DNA from: Gemmatimonadota bacterium
GTDB taxonomy: Bacteria > Gemmatimonadota > Gemmatimonadetes > Longimicrobiales > Gaopeijiaceae
Length of the DNA: 62,727 bases
Assembly (NCBI GenBank): GCA_022827345.1
Contig: JAJDTB010000012.1
Location: forward strand, 1 to 62,727
Direction: 5' to 3'
Shown here: piece by piece, positions 52,642 to 62,370 of the stretch
How positions within the stretch are numbered: the first letter of the stretch is position 1
Layout: the number at the start of each line of letters is the position of its first letter
Position numbers and translations under genes: made by a program
Notes under the pieces: generated by a model
Told to the model about the DNA's origin: nothing
Seen by the model: the letters and a program-made list of their open reading frames with translations, nothing else
Database searches by the model: none

Positions 52642-54102
52642 ATGTGCAGGTGTTATACACACGATACACACTCGACGCGCCGCTCCTTCCTGCGCGGGAC
52701 GGTCGGCGCGGCGGCCGCCTTCGCGCTGTCCCCGGCACTGCTCCGCCAGGTCGCGCTGGCGCATCCCGGTCCGCAGACCCTGGCCGCCGACGGCGACGAC
52801 CGGTCCCCCTCGCGCCCCCGCCTCGACCGCCCCTACCTCCAGATGGCGATCGAGGCCTGGAACTGGGTCGACGCCTCGCGCATCAGCACGGGCCGCGGCG
52901 CCACCTGGCCCTCCGACCCCACCGATCCCGAATCCACCGGATACACACTATACACACACGGCCCCGGCGTCCTGCCCTTCGCCCTCGAACTCCACCACGC
53001 CACGGGCGACCAGCGCTACCTCGATGCCGCCGTGGAAGGCGCCGCACACCTGGCCGCGACCCTCTCCGATGTACCCAGCGCCGGCCTCTACACAGGCCTC
53101 GCCGGCATCGCCTTCGTCCTGACCGAGACCTGGCGCGCGACCGATCTCGACATGCACCGGTCCCACGCCGGGCTGGCCACCCAGCTCCTCGTGGACCGCG
53201 CACGCACGGCCGGCCCGGGCATCGCCTGGCCCCAGGGCTCCGGAGATGACGCCGTCGAGTCCAACGACATCATCAGCGGAACCGCCGGCACGGGGCTCGC
53301 GCTTCTCTACCTGGATCGCACCCTCGGCCACCGAGGCGCGCTGGAAGCCGCGGAAGGGGCGGGAAGGAGGCTTCTCCAACGCGCGATCGAGACGGACACC
53401 GGCCTGCGCTGGGACATGTGGCCCGGCTATGCGCGCGAGATGCCCAACTTCTCACACGGCACCGCCGGCATCGCGTACTTCCTTGCCACCCTGCATCGAG
53501 CCACCGGGGAGCGCGATTTCCTGGACGCCGCGCTGGCCGGTGCCCGCTATCTCACCTCGCAGGCTGCGCTGGAGGACGGTTACCGGCTCTTCCACTCCCG
53601 CCCCGGCGGCGAGGACCTCTACTACCTCTCGTGGTGCCACGGCCCGGTCGGCACCAACCGCCTCTTCCACCAGCTCGGCGAGATCACCGGCGACGGCGAG
53701 TGGGGCAACTGGGTCGCGCGCGGCGCCCGCGGCGTCATGGCCACCGGCATCCCCGAGCGGCGGACCCCCGGGTTCTGGGAGAATATCAGCCAGTGCTGCG
53801 GCACCACGGGCGCGGCCGAGCATTTCCTGACACTCCACCGAACCACCGGCAACGCCGAGTACAAGTCCTTCGTCGACCGTCTCAACGACGATCTGGTGCG
53901 CCGCGCGACCGCCGTGGACACACCTGCGGGCGCCGGCCGCAAGTGGACCCAGGCCGAGCACCGCGTCCAGCCCGAACTGCTCATCGCGCAGACGGGGCAC
54001 ATGCAGGGCGCCGCGGGCGTGGGCAAGTATCTCCTCCACATGGACGCCGTGGAGGAGCGCCGGGAAGGACCGCGCGTGGTACTGCCGGACGATCCCTGGT
54101 GA
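52642..54102 (+). CDS. Tat-exported LanC-like protein
   Basis: A 486-aa protein with a twin-arginine signal (STRRSFLRGTVGAAAAFALS) followed by a lanthionine-synthetase-C-like (alpha/alpha)6 barrel. GxxG repeats include GLYTGLAGIAFVL, IISGTAGTGLALLYL, FSHGTAGIAYFL (His272) and WCHGPVGTNRLF (Cys332). The final zinc segment is QCCGTTG (Cys385, Cys386), where LanC proteins have CHG, so one zinc ligand may be Cys instead of His. LanC enzymes add cysteine thiols to dehydroamino acids in peptides; exported versions are uncharacterised. ATG at 52642 lies 1 bp after the previous stop; GTGA couples it to the decarboxylase. Its 5' end and residues near 100 carry an ATACACAC repeat. Confidence 0.8.
   Translation: MCRCYTHDTHSTRRSFLRGTVGAAAAFALSPALLRQVALAHPGPQTLAADGDDRSPSRPRLDRPYLQMAIEAWNWVDASRISTGRGATWPSDPTDPESTGYTLYTHGPGVLPFALELHHATGDQRYLDAAVEGAAHLAATLSDVPSAGLYTGLAGIAFVLTETWRATDLDMHRSHAGLATQLLVDRARTAGPGIAWPQGSGDDAVESNDIISGTAGTGLALLYLDRTLGHRGALEAAEGAGRRLLQRAIETDTGLRWDMWPGYAREMPNFSHGTAGIAYFLATLHRATGERDFLDAALAGARYLTSQAALEDGYRLFHSRPGGEDLYYLSWCHGPVGTNRLFHQLGEITGDGEWGNWVARGARGVMATGIPERRTPGFWENISQCCGTTGAAEHFLTLHRTTGNAEYKSFVDRLNDDLVRRATAVDTPAGAGRKWTQAEHRVQPELLIAQTGHMQGAAGVGKYLLHMDAVEERREGPRVVLPDDPW
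52655..52671. repeat. ATACACAC-G-ATACACAC element (copy 1)
   Basis: Two ATACACAC units separated by one base inside the signal-peptide region of the LanC-like gene. One mismatch from the element at 52941-52957, read in a different codon register, so the similarity is at DNA level rather than forced by protein sequence. Confidence 0.5.
52941..52957. repeat. ATACACAC-T-ATACACAC element (copy 2)
   Basis: Same 17-base pattern as 52655-52671 with one difference, 286 bp downstream in the same gene, encoding part of GYTLYTHG. Strongly AT-richer than its surroundings. Confidence 0.5.
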
Positions 54103-55619
54103 CCGATAGCGCCATGCGGTCCAACTCAAGCCGGGAGCGGGCCCGGATTCTCGCGCTGGAGCAGCAGGCGCGGCCGCTCGACCCCGATGAAGCCGGCCGC
54201 GACCGGCTGATGCGCGCGGCGCACGGCTATGCCCAACGCCTCCTGACCGAACTCGGAACAAGGCCGGCCTACAACTACGACAAGTCGGCGGTCGAGGAAC
54301 TCCGAACGCTCGGGGTGGGCATTGAGCCCCAGCCCATCGGCCAACTGATCGAGCGCATCGACGAGTCCGTTGTCAGTCCCGGACTCCTGCCCTCCCACGC
54401 GGGACATCTGGCCTATATCCCCGGTGGCGGGCTCTACGCATCCTCGCTCGCCGACTACCTCGCCGCCGTCGCCAACGAATACGCCGGCGTCCGCTTCGTG
54501 GGACCGGGATCCGTCGCCATGGAGGACCTGATTCTTGAATGGATGGCCCGGGTCGTCGGCTTTCCCGCGACCGCCGACGGCAACCTCGCCTCGGGCGGAT
54601 CCATCGCGAGCCTCACCGCGATCGTCGCGGCGCGCGAGGCGGCCGGGCTGCGGGCCCGCGACTTCGACCGGGCCGTCGTGTACGCCACGCCGCACATCCA
54701 CCAGTGCCTGCACAAGGCGATCCGCGTGGCCGGCATGGGCGAGACCGTTCGCCGGGACGTCGCCGTCGACGAAGGTCTGCGCATGTGCCCTGACTCGCTC
54801 TCCGAACTCGCCGCCGCCGACCGGGCCCAGGGGCTGCTGCCCTGGCTCGCTCTCGGCTCGGCGGGAACCGCGGACACCGGCGCGATCGACCCGCTGGACC
54901 GAATCGCCGACATCGCGCAACGCGAGCGGCTGTGGTTCCACGTCGACGCCGCGTACGGGGGTTTCTTCGCACTTCTGGACGAGTTCCGCCCGCGGCTGGC
55001 CGGTCTTGAACGCGCCGACTCGGTGGTCCTCGACCCCCACAAGAGCATGTTCCTGCCCTACGGCACCGGCGCGGTCCTCGTCCGGAACCGGGACGCCCTC
55101 CAGGATGCGCATGCGTACTACGCCGCCTACCTGCAGGACACGGTCGAGTCCGAGGGCGGAGGCCGCTCACCGGCCGCGGTGTCGCCCGAGCTGACCAAGC
55201 ACTTCCGCGCGCTGCGCGTCTGGCTGCCGCTGCTGCTGCACGGCGAGGAGCCGTTCCGGGCGTGCCTGCGCGAGAAGCTGGAGCTCGCGAAGTACTTCCA
55301 CCGCGAGATCGGCAAGCTCGGGTTCGAGGTGGGGCCGGAGCCGGATCTCACGGTGGTGACCTTCCGGTGGGTGCCCGAGTCGGGCAGCGCGAACGCGTTC
55401 AACCAGGCGCTCGTCGAGGAGACGCACCGCGATGGGCGCGTGTTCATGTCCTCCACGACGGTCGGCGGCAGGTTCATGCTGCGGATGGCGGCGCTGGCGT
55501 TCCGGACGCACCTCGACACCATCGATCTGGCGCTCGAAGTGCTGCGCGAGGCCGTCTCGAGGCTCGACGCTCACCCCCAGCGATGGCGTCCGCTGGCAGC
55601 CGGAGCACGGAGCCGATGA
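54099..55619 (+). CDS. PLP-dependent group II amino acid decarboxylase
   Basis: A 506-aa decarboxylase of the aromatic-L-amino-acid/glutamate/histidine type, removing CO2 from an amino acid to give an amine. Features: HAGHLAYIPGGGLYASSLADYLA, NLASGGSIASLTAI, the PLP-stacking His in YATPHIHQCLHKA, HVDAAYGGF and the Schiff-base lysine Lys315 in LDPHKSMFLPYGTG. GTG at 54099 overlaps the LanC-like stop (GTGA); ATG at 54114 is an alternative. It overlaps the following permease by ATGA, so amine product and permease are likely functionally tied. Confidence 0.9.
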   Translation: MTDSAMRSNSSRERARILALEQQARPLDPDEAGRDRLMRAAHGYAQRLLTELGTRPAYNYDKSAVEELRTLGVGIEPQPIGQLIERIDESVVSPGLLPSHAGHLAYIPGGGLYASSLADYLAAVANEYAGVRFVGPGSVAMEDLILEWMARVVGFPATADGNLASGGSIASLTAIVAAREAAGLRARDFDRAVVYATPHIHQCLHKAIRVAGMGETVRRDVAVDEGLRMCPDSLSELAAADRAQGLLPWLALGSAGTADTGAIDPLDRIADIAQRERLWFHVDAAYGGFFALLDEFRPRLAGLERADSVVLDPHKSMFLPYGTGAVLVRNRDALQDAHAYYAAYLQDTVESEGGGRSPAAVSPELTKHFRALRVWLPLLLHGEEPFRACLREKLELAKYFHREIGKLGFEVGPEPDLTVVTFRWVPESGSANAFNQALVEETHRDGRVFMSSTTVGGRFMLRMAALAFRTHLDTIDLALEVLREAVSRLDAHPQRWRPLAAGARSR

Positions 55620-57391
55620 GCGGCCCAGGCCCCGCCGCGGCCCGCCAGGACGTCCGCTACGAGCCCGACGACCGGCCCCCATTGCCGATCACCATCGGGC
55701 TCGGGGTGCAGTATGCCATGCTCTGCATCGCGAGCATCGTGCTGACCCCGATGATCATGATCACCCTCGCGGGTGGCAGCGACGCATACCTCTCGTGGGC
55801 GGTGTGCGCGGCGCTCGTGATCAGTGGCCTGACCACGGCGATCCAGGCCCGCAAGGTGGGGCGCATCGGGGCGGGCTACATCCTCGTCATGGGAAGCACG
55901 AGCGCGTTTCTCGCCGTGAGCGTCACCGCCATCGAGCAGGGCGGGCCGGGCATGCTGGCCACCCTGATCATCGCTGCCGCACTGATCCAGTTCGTCCTGG
56001 CGGCCCGCATGGCACTCCTGCGCAAGGTGTTTACGCCGACGGTGGCGGGCACCGTGCTGATCCTCATTCCGATGACGCTTACGCCGCTCATCCTGCGGAA
56101 GCTGGCTGAGGTGCCCGCGGACGCGTCCCCGCTGGCAGGCCCGGTTACCGCGGGCGTAACGCTTCTCGTCACCCTCCTCATCCCGCTTCGTTTCTCGGGC
56201 GTGTTGCGGTTGTGGGCACCCGCCATCGGTATCGTGGCCGGATGCCTCGTCGCCGGCCTGGGCTTCGGCATCTTCGACATGACCACCGTCGCCGAAGCCG
56301 CCTGGATCGGCCTGCCGGATCTGGCCTATCCCGGGGTCGACCTCAGCTTCCGGCCCGAGTTCTGGGCCCTGCTGCCCTCTTTCATCATGGTGACGCTCGT
56401 GGGCGCGATGGACACGCTCGGGGACGCGATCGCGATTCAGCGCGTCTCGTGGCGCAGGCCTCGCGCGGTCGACTTCCGCTCGATTCAGGGCGCGATCGGC
56501 GCCGATGGCGTGGGCAATCTCCTCTCCGGCCTGGCCGGTACCGTTCCGAATACCACCTACGGCATGAGCATCGCGGTCGCCGAACTGACCGGGGTCGCCG
56601 CGCGCCGCATCGGCATCTGCGTCGGCGCCGTCTTCGTCGTCCTCGCCTTCCTTCCCAAGTTCGTCACGCTGATCGTTTCGATACCGGGGCCTGTGGTGGC
56701 GTCGTACTATGTGATCATCGTCGCCCTGATCTTCGTGTTCGGCATGAAGATCCTCCTCTCGGAAGGGCTGGATTACCGCAAGGGTCTCGTGGTCGGCGTC
56801 GCCTTCTGGCTCGGCGTCGCCTTCCAGTTCGACTGGATCTACCCGGAGTACATGCAGGGCGCGTGGGGCGAACTGCTCGGGAACGGGATGACCGTCGGCG
56901 GCCTCACCGTGATCCTGCTGACCGTGCTCGGGGAAGTCGGGGGCGGAGGCCGATCACGCCTGAAGACGCGCCTGACGCCGGACACATGGCCGGAGGTCGA
57001 CGCCTTCCTGGCGAAGTTCGCCGCCCGCAAGCGCTGGGGCGAACAGATGGAAACACGGCTGCGCGCGGTGGGCGAAGAAACGATGCACATCCTGACGGGC
57101 GGCGAGGCGGAAGAGACGGCGGACCAGGAGCGGCAGCTTCTGCTGATCGCGCGCAGCGACGGGAAGGCCGCCAATCTGGAGTTCATCGCCACGACGGACG
57201 CGACCAACATCGAGGATCAGCTGGCGATGCTCAGCGAGGCGGCTGCGAGCGTGCCCGTTGAGTCGGAAACCCCGCTCCGGCTGCTGCGCCATTACGCGTC
57301 GTCGATACGCCATCAGCAGTATCACGACATCGACATCCTCACGATCCGGGTGGATGCGGTGGGGCGGGCGGGGCAGGTGGGGTGGGACTAG
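55616..57391 (+). CDS. NCS2/uracil-xanthine permease-like protein with RsbW-like C-terminal domain (paralogue)
   Basis: A 591-aa paralogue of the permease at 4764. The membrane part (about 25-450) has the signature QGAIGADGVGNLLSGLAGTVPNT. The C-terminal soluble domain (from ~457) again has an RsbW-like helix RLRAVGEETMHIL and a terminal LRLLRHYASSIRHQQ with DIDILTIRV, without a recognisable nucleotide-binding DxGxG. ATG at 55616 overlaps the decarboxylase stop (ATGA). Permease and extension are conserved together in both copies, so the fusion is not an artefact of one locus. Substrate unknown; context suggests an amine or amino-acid-derived compound instead of a nucleobase. Confidence 0.82.
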   Translation: MSGPGPAAARQDVRYEPDDRPPLPITIGLGVQYAMLCIASIVLTPMIMITLAGGSDAYLSWAVCAALVISGLTTAIQARKVGRIGAGYILVMGSTSAFLAVSVTAIEQGGPGMLATLIIAAALIQFVLAARMALLRKVFTPTVAGTVLILIPMTLTPLILRKLAEVPADASPLAGPVTAGVTLLVTLLIPLRFSGVLRLWAPAIGIVAGCLVAGLGFGIFDMTTVAEAAWIGLPDLAYPGVDLSFRPEFWALLPSFIMVTLVGAMDTLGDAIAIQRVSWRRPRAVDFRSIQGAIGADGVGNLLSGLAGTVPNTTYGMSIAVAELTGVAARRIGICVGAVFVVLAFLPKFVTLIVSIPGPVVASYYVIIVALIFVFGMKILLSEGLDYRKGLVVGVAFWLGVAFQFDWIYPEYMQGAWGELLGNGMTVGGLTVILLTVLGEVGGGGRSRLKTRLTPDTWPEVDAFLAKFAARKRWGEQMETRLRAVGEETMHILTGGEAEETADQERQLLLIARSDGKAANLEFIATTDATNIEDQLAMLSEAAASVPVESETPLRLLRHYASSIRHQQYHDIDILTIRVDAVGRAGQVGWD

Positions 57392-57394
57392 GCC

Positions 57395-57943
57395 TCAAAG
57401 AAACCGCCGCACCCGCCTCCGATACTCCCGGTACGCGTCCCCGTACTGCTCCTCCAGCCACGGCTCCTCGGCCAGCGGCGCCAGCAGGAACCACAGGATC
57501 ACCAGCAGGTTGGTGATCCACAGCAGCAGCGCGTTCGCGATCACGCTCACGCCGAGGAGCGCGACGATGTTGCCCACGTACTGCGGGTTCCGCGTGAATC
57601 GATAGGGTCCGGCGGATACGAACCCGTCCTTCACCCCCAGCGTGTTCCTCAGGCCCGCGGTAGCGACTCCCGACAAGCCCAGCGCCACACCGGCCACGAC
57701 CAGGGGGATCCCGACGGCCAAGCGGAGCTGACCCTGGAAAACCCACGAGTTCCAGTACATCAGGAGCAGAAGGATACTGATGCCGGAGACTGCCAGGGTC
57801 CCGCCCCAGGTAAACCGATATTGCCAGGAACGCCGACCCGGGGGCGGCCAGATGCGCCTTTCCGGGACGGCCGCGGACCAGATCACACCCGCCACCAGCG
57901 CAATGAGGATCAAGACCGCGATGCCGAAAAGAATGTTGGACAT
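57395..57943 (-). CDS. Isoprenylcysteine carboxyl methyltransferase-like membrane protein
   Basis: A 182-aa protein with four to five hydrophobic segments and the PEMT/ICMT-type C-terminus: GPYRFTRNPQYVGNIV, then EEPWLEEQYGDAYREYRRRVRRFL with the SAM-binding Glu-Glu-Trp-Leu. Bacterial members methylate lipids or other hydrophobic substrates in the membrane; target unknown. It is 11 bp downstream of the cupin gene and its stop is 3 bp from the permease stop (convergent). Confidence 0.85.
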   Translation of the reverse strand: MSNILFGIAVLILIALVAGVIWSAAVPERRIWPPPGRRSWQYRFTWGGTLAVSGISILLLLMYWNSWVFQGQLRLAVGIPLVVAGVALGLSGVATAGLRNTLGVKDGFVSAGPYRFTRNPQYVGNIVALLGVSVIANALLLWITNLLVILWFLLAPLAEEPWLEEQYGDAYREYRRRVRRFL

Positions 57944-57954
57944 GCGCCGGCCCG

Positions 57955-58278
57955 CTACCGGTTCGGGTTCGGCGCCATCGCCACCAGCAAAACCAGGTCG
58001 CCATCGGACTCGTTCGCGACCCCGTGCGGTTCATCCGGTTTCGACCACGCCACTGCGCCGGGGCCCAGGCTCTCGCGCCGGTCACCCACCGTGAAGCGGC
58101 CTTCGCCCTCGATCACATAGTAGAACTTCGTTGCGCCCGCATGGGTGTGCACGTGCTGGGCCTGCCCGGGACCCAGACAATAGACATCGCAGAACATCTG
58201 GTCGGTCTCGAAGAGGTTGAGCTTCTGCATCTTTTCGGGCGAGAAGCGGCGCTGCCGCGTGGAGTCGGTGATTCCCAT
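57955..58278 (-). CDS. Small cupin-domain protein
   Basis: A 107-aa single-domain cupin. Motif 1 is visible in QHVHTHAGATKFYYVIEGEGRF (two His, a later Glu) and motif 2 in PGAVAWSKPDEPHGVAN. ATG at 58278 begins MGITDSTRQ; the in-frame TTG four codons upstream is less likely. Probably metal-binding; role unknown. Divergent from the M19 gene. Confidence 0.85.
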   Translation of the reverse strand: MGITDSTRQRRFSPEKMQKLNLFETDQMFCDVYCLGPGQAQHVHTHAGATKFYYVIEGEGRFTVGDRRESLGPGAVAWSKPDEPHGVANESDGDLVLLVAMAPNPNR

Positions 58279-58446
58279 GGATCGCCTCAAGAATGGTTGA
58301 AATGGTCGGTATTCGGGACCGGAACATGGCCCGATCGGCCCCCGCCGGGCAAAACGCGGATGCCAGCGCGCCCTTGGACGCCTATGTTGAAGGACAACAC
58401 GGCAACGCCAGTCCTGCCCTCACCCGGAAGCAATGGAGCAGCCTGC

Positions 58447-59772
58447 ATGACCATCCCCCGCCCCACGCCTCTCGCGCTCGGGCTCACGCTCGCCATCGGA
58501 GTCACCGCGCCCGCCTGCACCCCCCCCGACGACGCCGGCGAGGAGTCCGAAGAGGCGCTCGTCGAACGCGCCCGCGGCATCCACGACCGCGCCATCACGC
58601 TTGACACCCACATCGACATCAGCACGGCGAACTTCACCGCCGAGCGCAACTACACGTCGGACCTGCCCACCCAGGTCACGCTGCCCAAGATGGAGGCCGG
58701 AGGCCTGGACGTCGGCTGGTTCGTCGTCTACACCTCCCAGGGCCTCCTCAACGACGAGGGCTACGCGACGGCCTACGAGAACGCGGTCGACAAGTTCGAC
58801 GCCATCCACCGCATGGCGGAGGAGTACGCGCCCGACCGCATCGAGGTGGCGCTCACTTCCGACGACGTGCGCCGGATCGCGGGCGAGGGCAAGCTGGTCG
58901 CGATGATCGGCGTCGAGAACGCGTACCCGCTGGGGACCGACATCTCGCGCGTCGAGGAGTTCTACAACCGGGGCGCCCGCTACATGTCGCTCGCGCACAC
59001 GGGCCCGAGCCAGCTCGCCGACGCGCACTCGGGCGAGAACGACGGCAACTTCCTCCACGGCGGGCTCAGCGAAATGGGCCGTGAGGTGGTCGCCGAGATG
59101 AACCGGCTGGGCATCATGATCGACATTTCGCACCCGTCGAAGCCGTCGATCTTGCAGACGCTGGAGATCACCCGCGCGCCCGTGATGGCGTCCCACTCCT
59201 CCGCCCGCGGGCTGAGCGACGTGAGCCGCAACCTCGACGACGAGCAGCTCCACGCGGTGGCAGCAAACGGCGGCGTCGTGCAGACGGTGGCGCTGCGTTC
59301 CTTCGTCAACACCACCAGGAACGCGGCCCACCGCGAGGCCATGGACGCGATCGAGGCCGAGGTCGCAGCGGAAATGGGCATGGAAATACTCGGACGGGGC
59401 GGCATGTTCGCGCTCACGCCCGACGAACGCGACGCGTACCAGGCACAGATGGCCCAGGTGCGTGCGACAGCGGCCGAGCGGGCCGCCGGGATGGACATCC
59501 CCCCAGACGTCAGCGTCGCCGACTTCGTCGACCAGATCGACTACATGGTCAACCTCATCGGCCTCGAGCACGTCGGCATCAGCTCCGACTTCGACGGCGG
59601 CGGCGGCGTGGCGGGATGGGACGACGCGTCGGAGACCTTCAACGTCACGCTGGAGCTCGTGCGGCGCGGTTACACGGAAGAACAGATCGGCATGCTCTGG
59701 AGCGGGAACCTGCTTCGGGTTCTCGACGAAGTGCAGGCCGTGGCAGCGATGATTCAGGCCGAGGAAGGGTAG
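58447..59772 (+). CDS. Membrane dipeptidase (M19 family) lipoprotein
   Basis: A 441-aa M19 renal-dipeptidase-like zinc enzyme, cutting dipeptides and beta-lactam-like amides. The lipoprotein signal ends in TAPAC (Cys24). Metal ligands: His55 and Asp57 in DTHIDIS, Glu in IGVENAYPL, His in DISHPSKPS and MASHSSARGLSD, then SSDFDGGGG. An insert of about 50 residues before FVDQIDYMVNLIG is longer than in the human enzyme. ATG at 58447 with GGAG 12 bases upstream. Followed by the DUF3500 gene after 7 bp. Confidence 0.92.
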   Translation: MTIPRPTPLALGLTLAIGVTAPACTPPDDAGEESEEALVERARGIHDRAITLDTHIDISTANFTAERNYTSDLPTQVTLPKMEAGGLDVGWFVVYTSQGLLNDEGYATAYENAVDKFDAIHRMAEEYAPDRIEVALTSDDVRRIAGEGKLVAMIGVENAYPLGTDISRVEEFYNRGARYMSLAHTGPSQLADAHSGENDGNFLHGGLSEMGREVVAEMNRLGIMIDISHPSKPSILQTLEITRAPVMASHSSARGLSDVSRNLDDEQLHAVAANGGVVQTVALRSFVNTTRNAAHREAMDAIEAEVAAEMGMEILGRGGMFALTPDERDAYQAQMAQVRATAAERAAGMDIPPDVSVADFVDQIDYMVNLIGLEHVGISSDFDGGGGVAGWDDASETFNVTLELVRRGYTEEQIGMLWSGNLLRVLDEVQAVAAMIQAEEG

Positions 59773-59779
59773 CAAGAAA

Positions 59780-60844
<1,065 letters not shown>

Positions 60845-60868
60845 GTGTATGTCGAATGTTGCGGCAGC

Positions 60869-60897
60869 TGTGTAAACTTTGCTTGTCATTGTGTAAA
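60869..60897 (+). promoter_or_regulatory. Direct repeat TGTGTAAA spaced 21 bp, operator-like
   Basis: TGTGTAAA occurs at 60869-60876 and 60890-60897, exactly 21 bp (two helical turns) apart, in an AT-rich patch right after the DUF3500 stop and directly before an antitoxin-like fragment. Spacing and composition resemble a toxin-antitoxin operator. Confidence 0.5.
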
Positions 60898-61029
60898 GTG
60901 CAGTTGTCGTTTCATGCACGCGATGCTCAGCGCGACAAGTTGTCCTGGGAAGAGACCTACCGCGCCATGCGAGCCGCAAACGAGGATTGGAGCGACCTGG
61001 AAATCGCGGTCGCCGATGGCCTGGAGTAG
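60898..61029 (+). pseudogene. Antitoxin-like small protein or remnant
   Basis: The frame ending at 61029 encodes DKLSWEETYRAMRAANEDWS then DLEIAVADGLE, which looks like the C-terminal toxin-binding tail of a small antitoxin (Trp/Glu/Asp-rich, ending in DGLE). GTG at 60898 would give 43 residues; ATG at 60856 would read through the repeat region and add low-quality sequence. No toxin gene follows: the 177 bp to 61206 show no PIN, RelE or MazF-like sequence. Most likely a decayed antitoxin whose N-terminus and partner are lost. Confidence 0.4.
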
Positions 61030-61206
61030 CTGCTGTACTGAAGTGGCGGCTCGACCCGCGCCCGCCCCTACCCCGGCGTCCGCAGCGACACGTGGAGGTG
61101 ATCCGCCGTTCCCTCATGTGCCATCCCGTGCGGATCTGTTTGTGACCATTGAACTTACGGGATTTGCCGGGCGAGTTCCCGCTGTTCGGCTCCCGCCGAT
61201 TGGGTT

Positions 61207-62370
61207 TCAGCCCCGCGGCCTGCGGCGGCTGCGGATCGCCTGCCTGAGTTGGGCCTCGTCGGGCCTCTGGTAGCAGTTGAGCACCGTCTTGGCGTTTCGC
61301 CAGCCGCCAAGCTCGCAGAGCACCTTGAGAGGCAGGTCCATCAGGTCGCTCGCGAACTTCCGCCGCAGCGAGTGCCAGCCCCTTCCGCGCTTGGGCTCAA
61401 GCCCGGCGAGTCTCTCGGCCCGCTTCCACCAGAAACGGGTCAGCGTGAAGCCCACGCACTCCGAGGGATTCCTGGTCGCGGGCAGGACCGGCGCATCCGC
61501 GCCCGGGGGGCTGTGCCTTCGCCCCTCAGCAAGGGCTTCCATGGCTTCGGGCGTCGCGGGCGTCGTGTGCCCGTAGCCCGTCTTCTCGTGCTCGGCCCTC
61601 CACCGGATGGTCTCGTCCTCGAAGTCGATGTCGTCCCACCGAAGCTGTCTTATTGCTCCGATCCGGTGCCCGGTTTCGTGCGCCAGCACGAGCGCCAAGT
61701 GGAATCGCCAGTCCAACTGCCGCGAGATCCGCAGCAGCGCCTGGTACTCCTCCTCGGTGAGAACAACCCGGTTGGGGTTCTTCTCGACGGGCTTGCGGAG
61801 ACCCTTGAGCGGGTTCTTGTCGAGCAGCAGGCGCCCCTGCTCGTCCCTCGACCTCGCCGCCCAGTTGAGCACCGCCATGAGAAAGGTCAGGTCCCACTCG
61901 ATCATCCGGTTGCCCACGGGCTTGCCGCTGGGGCCGACCGTGCCCGCGCGTCGTTCCCGGATGAACCGGTCCCAGTCACGCTGGGAAAGGGTTTCGGGCC
62001 TTCGGTCCCTGCCGAAGAAGTCGAGGAACATCGCCATCGCGGACCTGTCCCGCTGCCAAGACTTCGGCCCCTTCGTGGGCGTCACCTCCTCACCGTAGAT
62101 TTCAAAGAGCTTCTCCAAGGTGAGCGGCTCGGGCTCGGCTTCCTGCTTGCCGTTCAGGTCCGGGCCAACGAACCCTGCGGCGAACTCGTCGGCCTGCTTC
62201 TTAGCCCTCACCCAGTCGCGGTGACCCAGCGACCGGGTGAGCCTGCGCCCGTTCTCGCGCCACTCAATCTGGAAGTTGCCGGTCTTCGGGTCCGGGAAAA
62301 TCCTGACCCGGTTCCGGCCCCACTCGCCGGCGCCGTACGAGCGCCGACTTCGTTTCGTGCGTGCCATCAT
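61207..62370 (-). CDS. Tyrosine recombinase/phage-type integrase
   Basis: A 387-aa site-specific recombinase. The N-terminal SAM-like core-binding domain (about 82-175) and catalytic domain carry Arg236 in HETGHRIGAIRQL, a candidate Lys263 in EHEKTGYGHTTP, His333/Arg336 in WHSLRRKFAS, Trp357 in GGWRNAKT and Tyr367 in NCYQRPDE. ATG at 62370 (or 62367) has AGAGG upstream; an in-frame opening to 62694 is Pro-rich and unconserved. Such integrases insert phages or islands into tRNA genes or similar sites. No other phage gene is adjacent, and no attachment site is recognisable. The promoter lies in the 357-bp region to its right. Confidence 0.9.
   Translation of the reverse strand: MMARTKRSRRSYGAGEWGRNRVRIFPDPKTGNFQIEWRENGRRLTRSLGHRDWVRAKKQADEFAAGFVGPDLNGKQEAEPEPLTLEKLFEIYGEEVTPTKGPKSWQRDRSAMAMFLDFFGRDRRPETLSQRDWDRFIRERRAGTVGPSGKPVGNRMIEWDLTFLMAVLNWAARSRDEQGRLLLDKNPLKGLRKPVEKNPNRVVLTEEEYQALLRISRQLDWRFHLALVLAHETGHRIGAIRQLRWDDIDFEDETIRWRAEHEKTGYGHTTPATPEAMEALAEGRRHSPPGADAPVLPATRNPSECVGFTLTRFWWKRAERLAGLEPKRGRGWHSLRRKFASDLMDLPLKVLCELGGWRNAKTVLNCYQRPDEAQLRQAIRSRRRPRG

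Noticed and set aside
61030-61206. Possible toxin gene after the antitoxin-like fragment
   Set aside because: All frames are short or lack PIN, RelE, MazF or HicA-like motifs.
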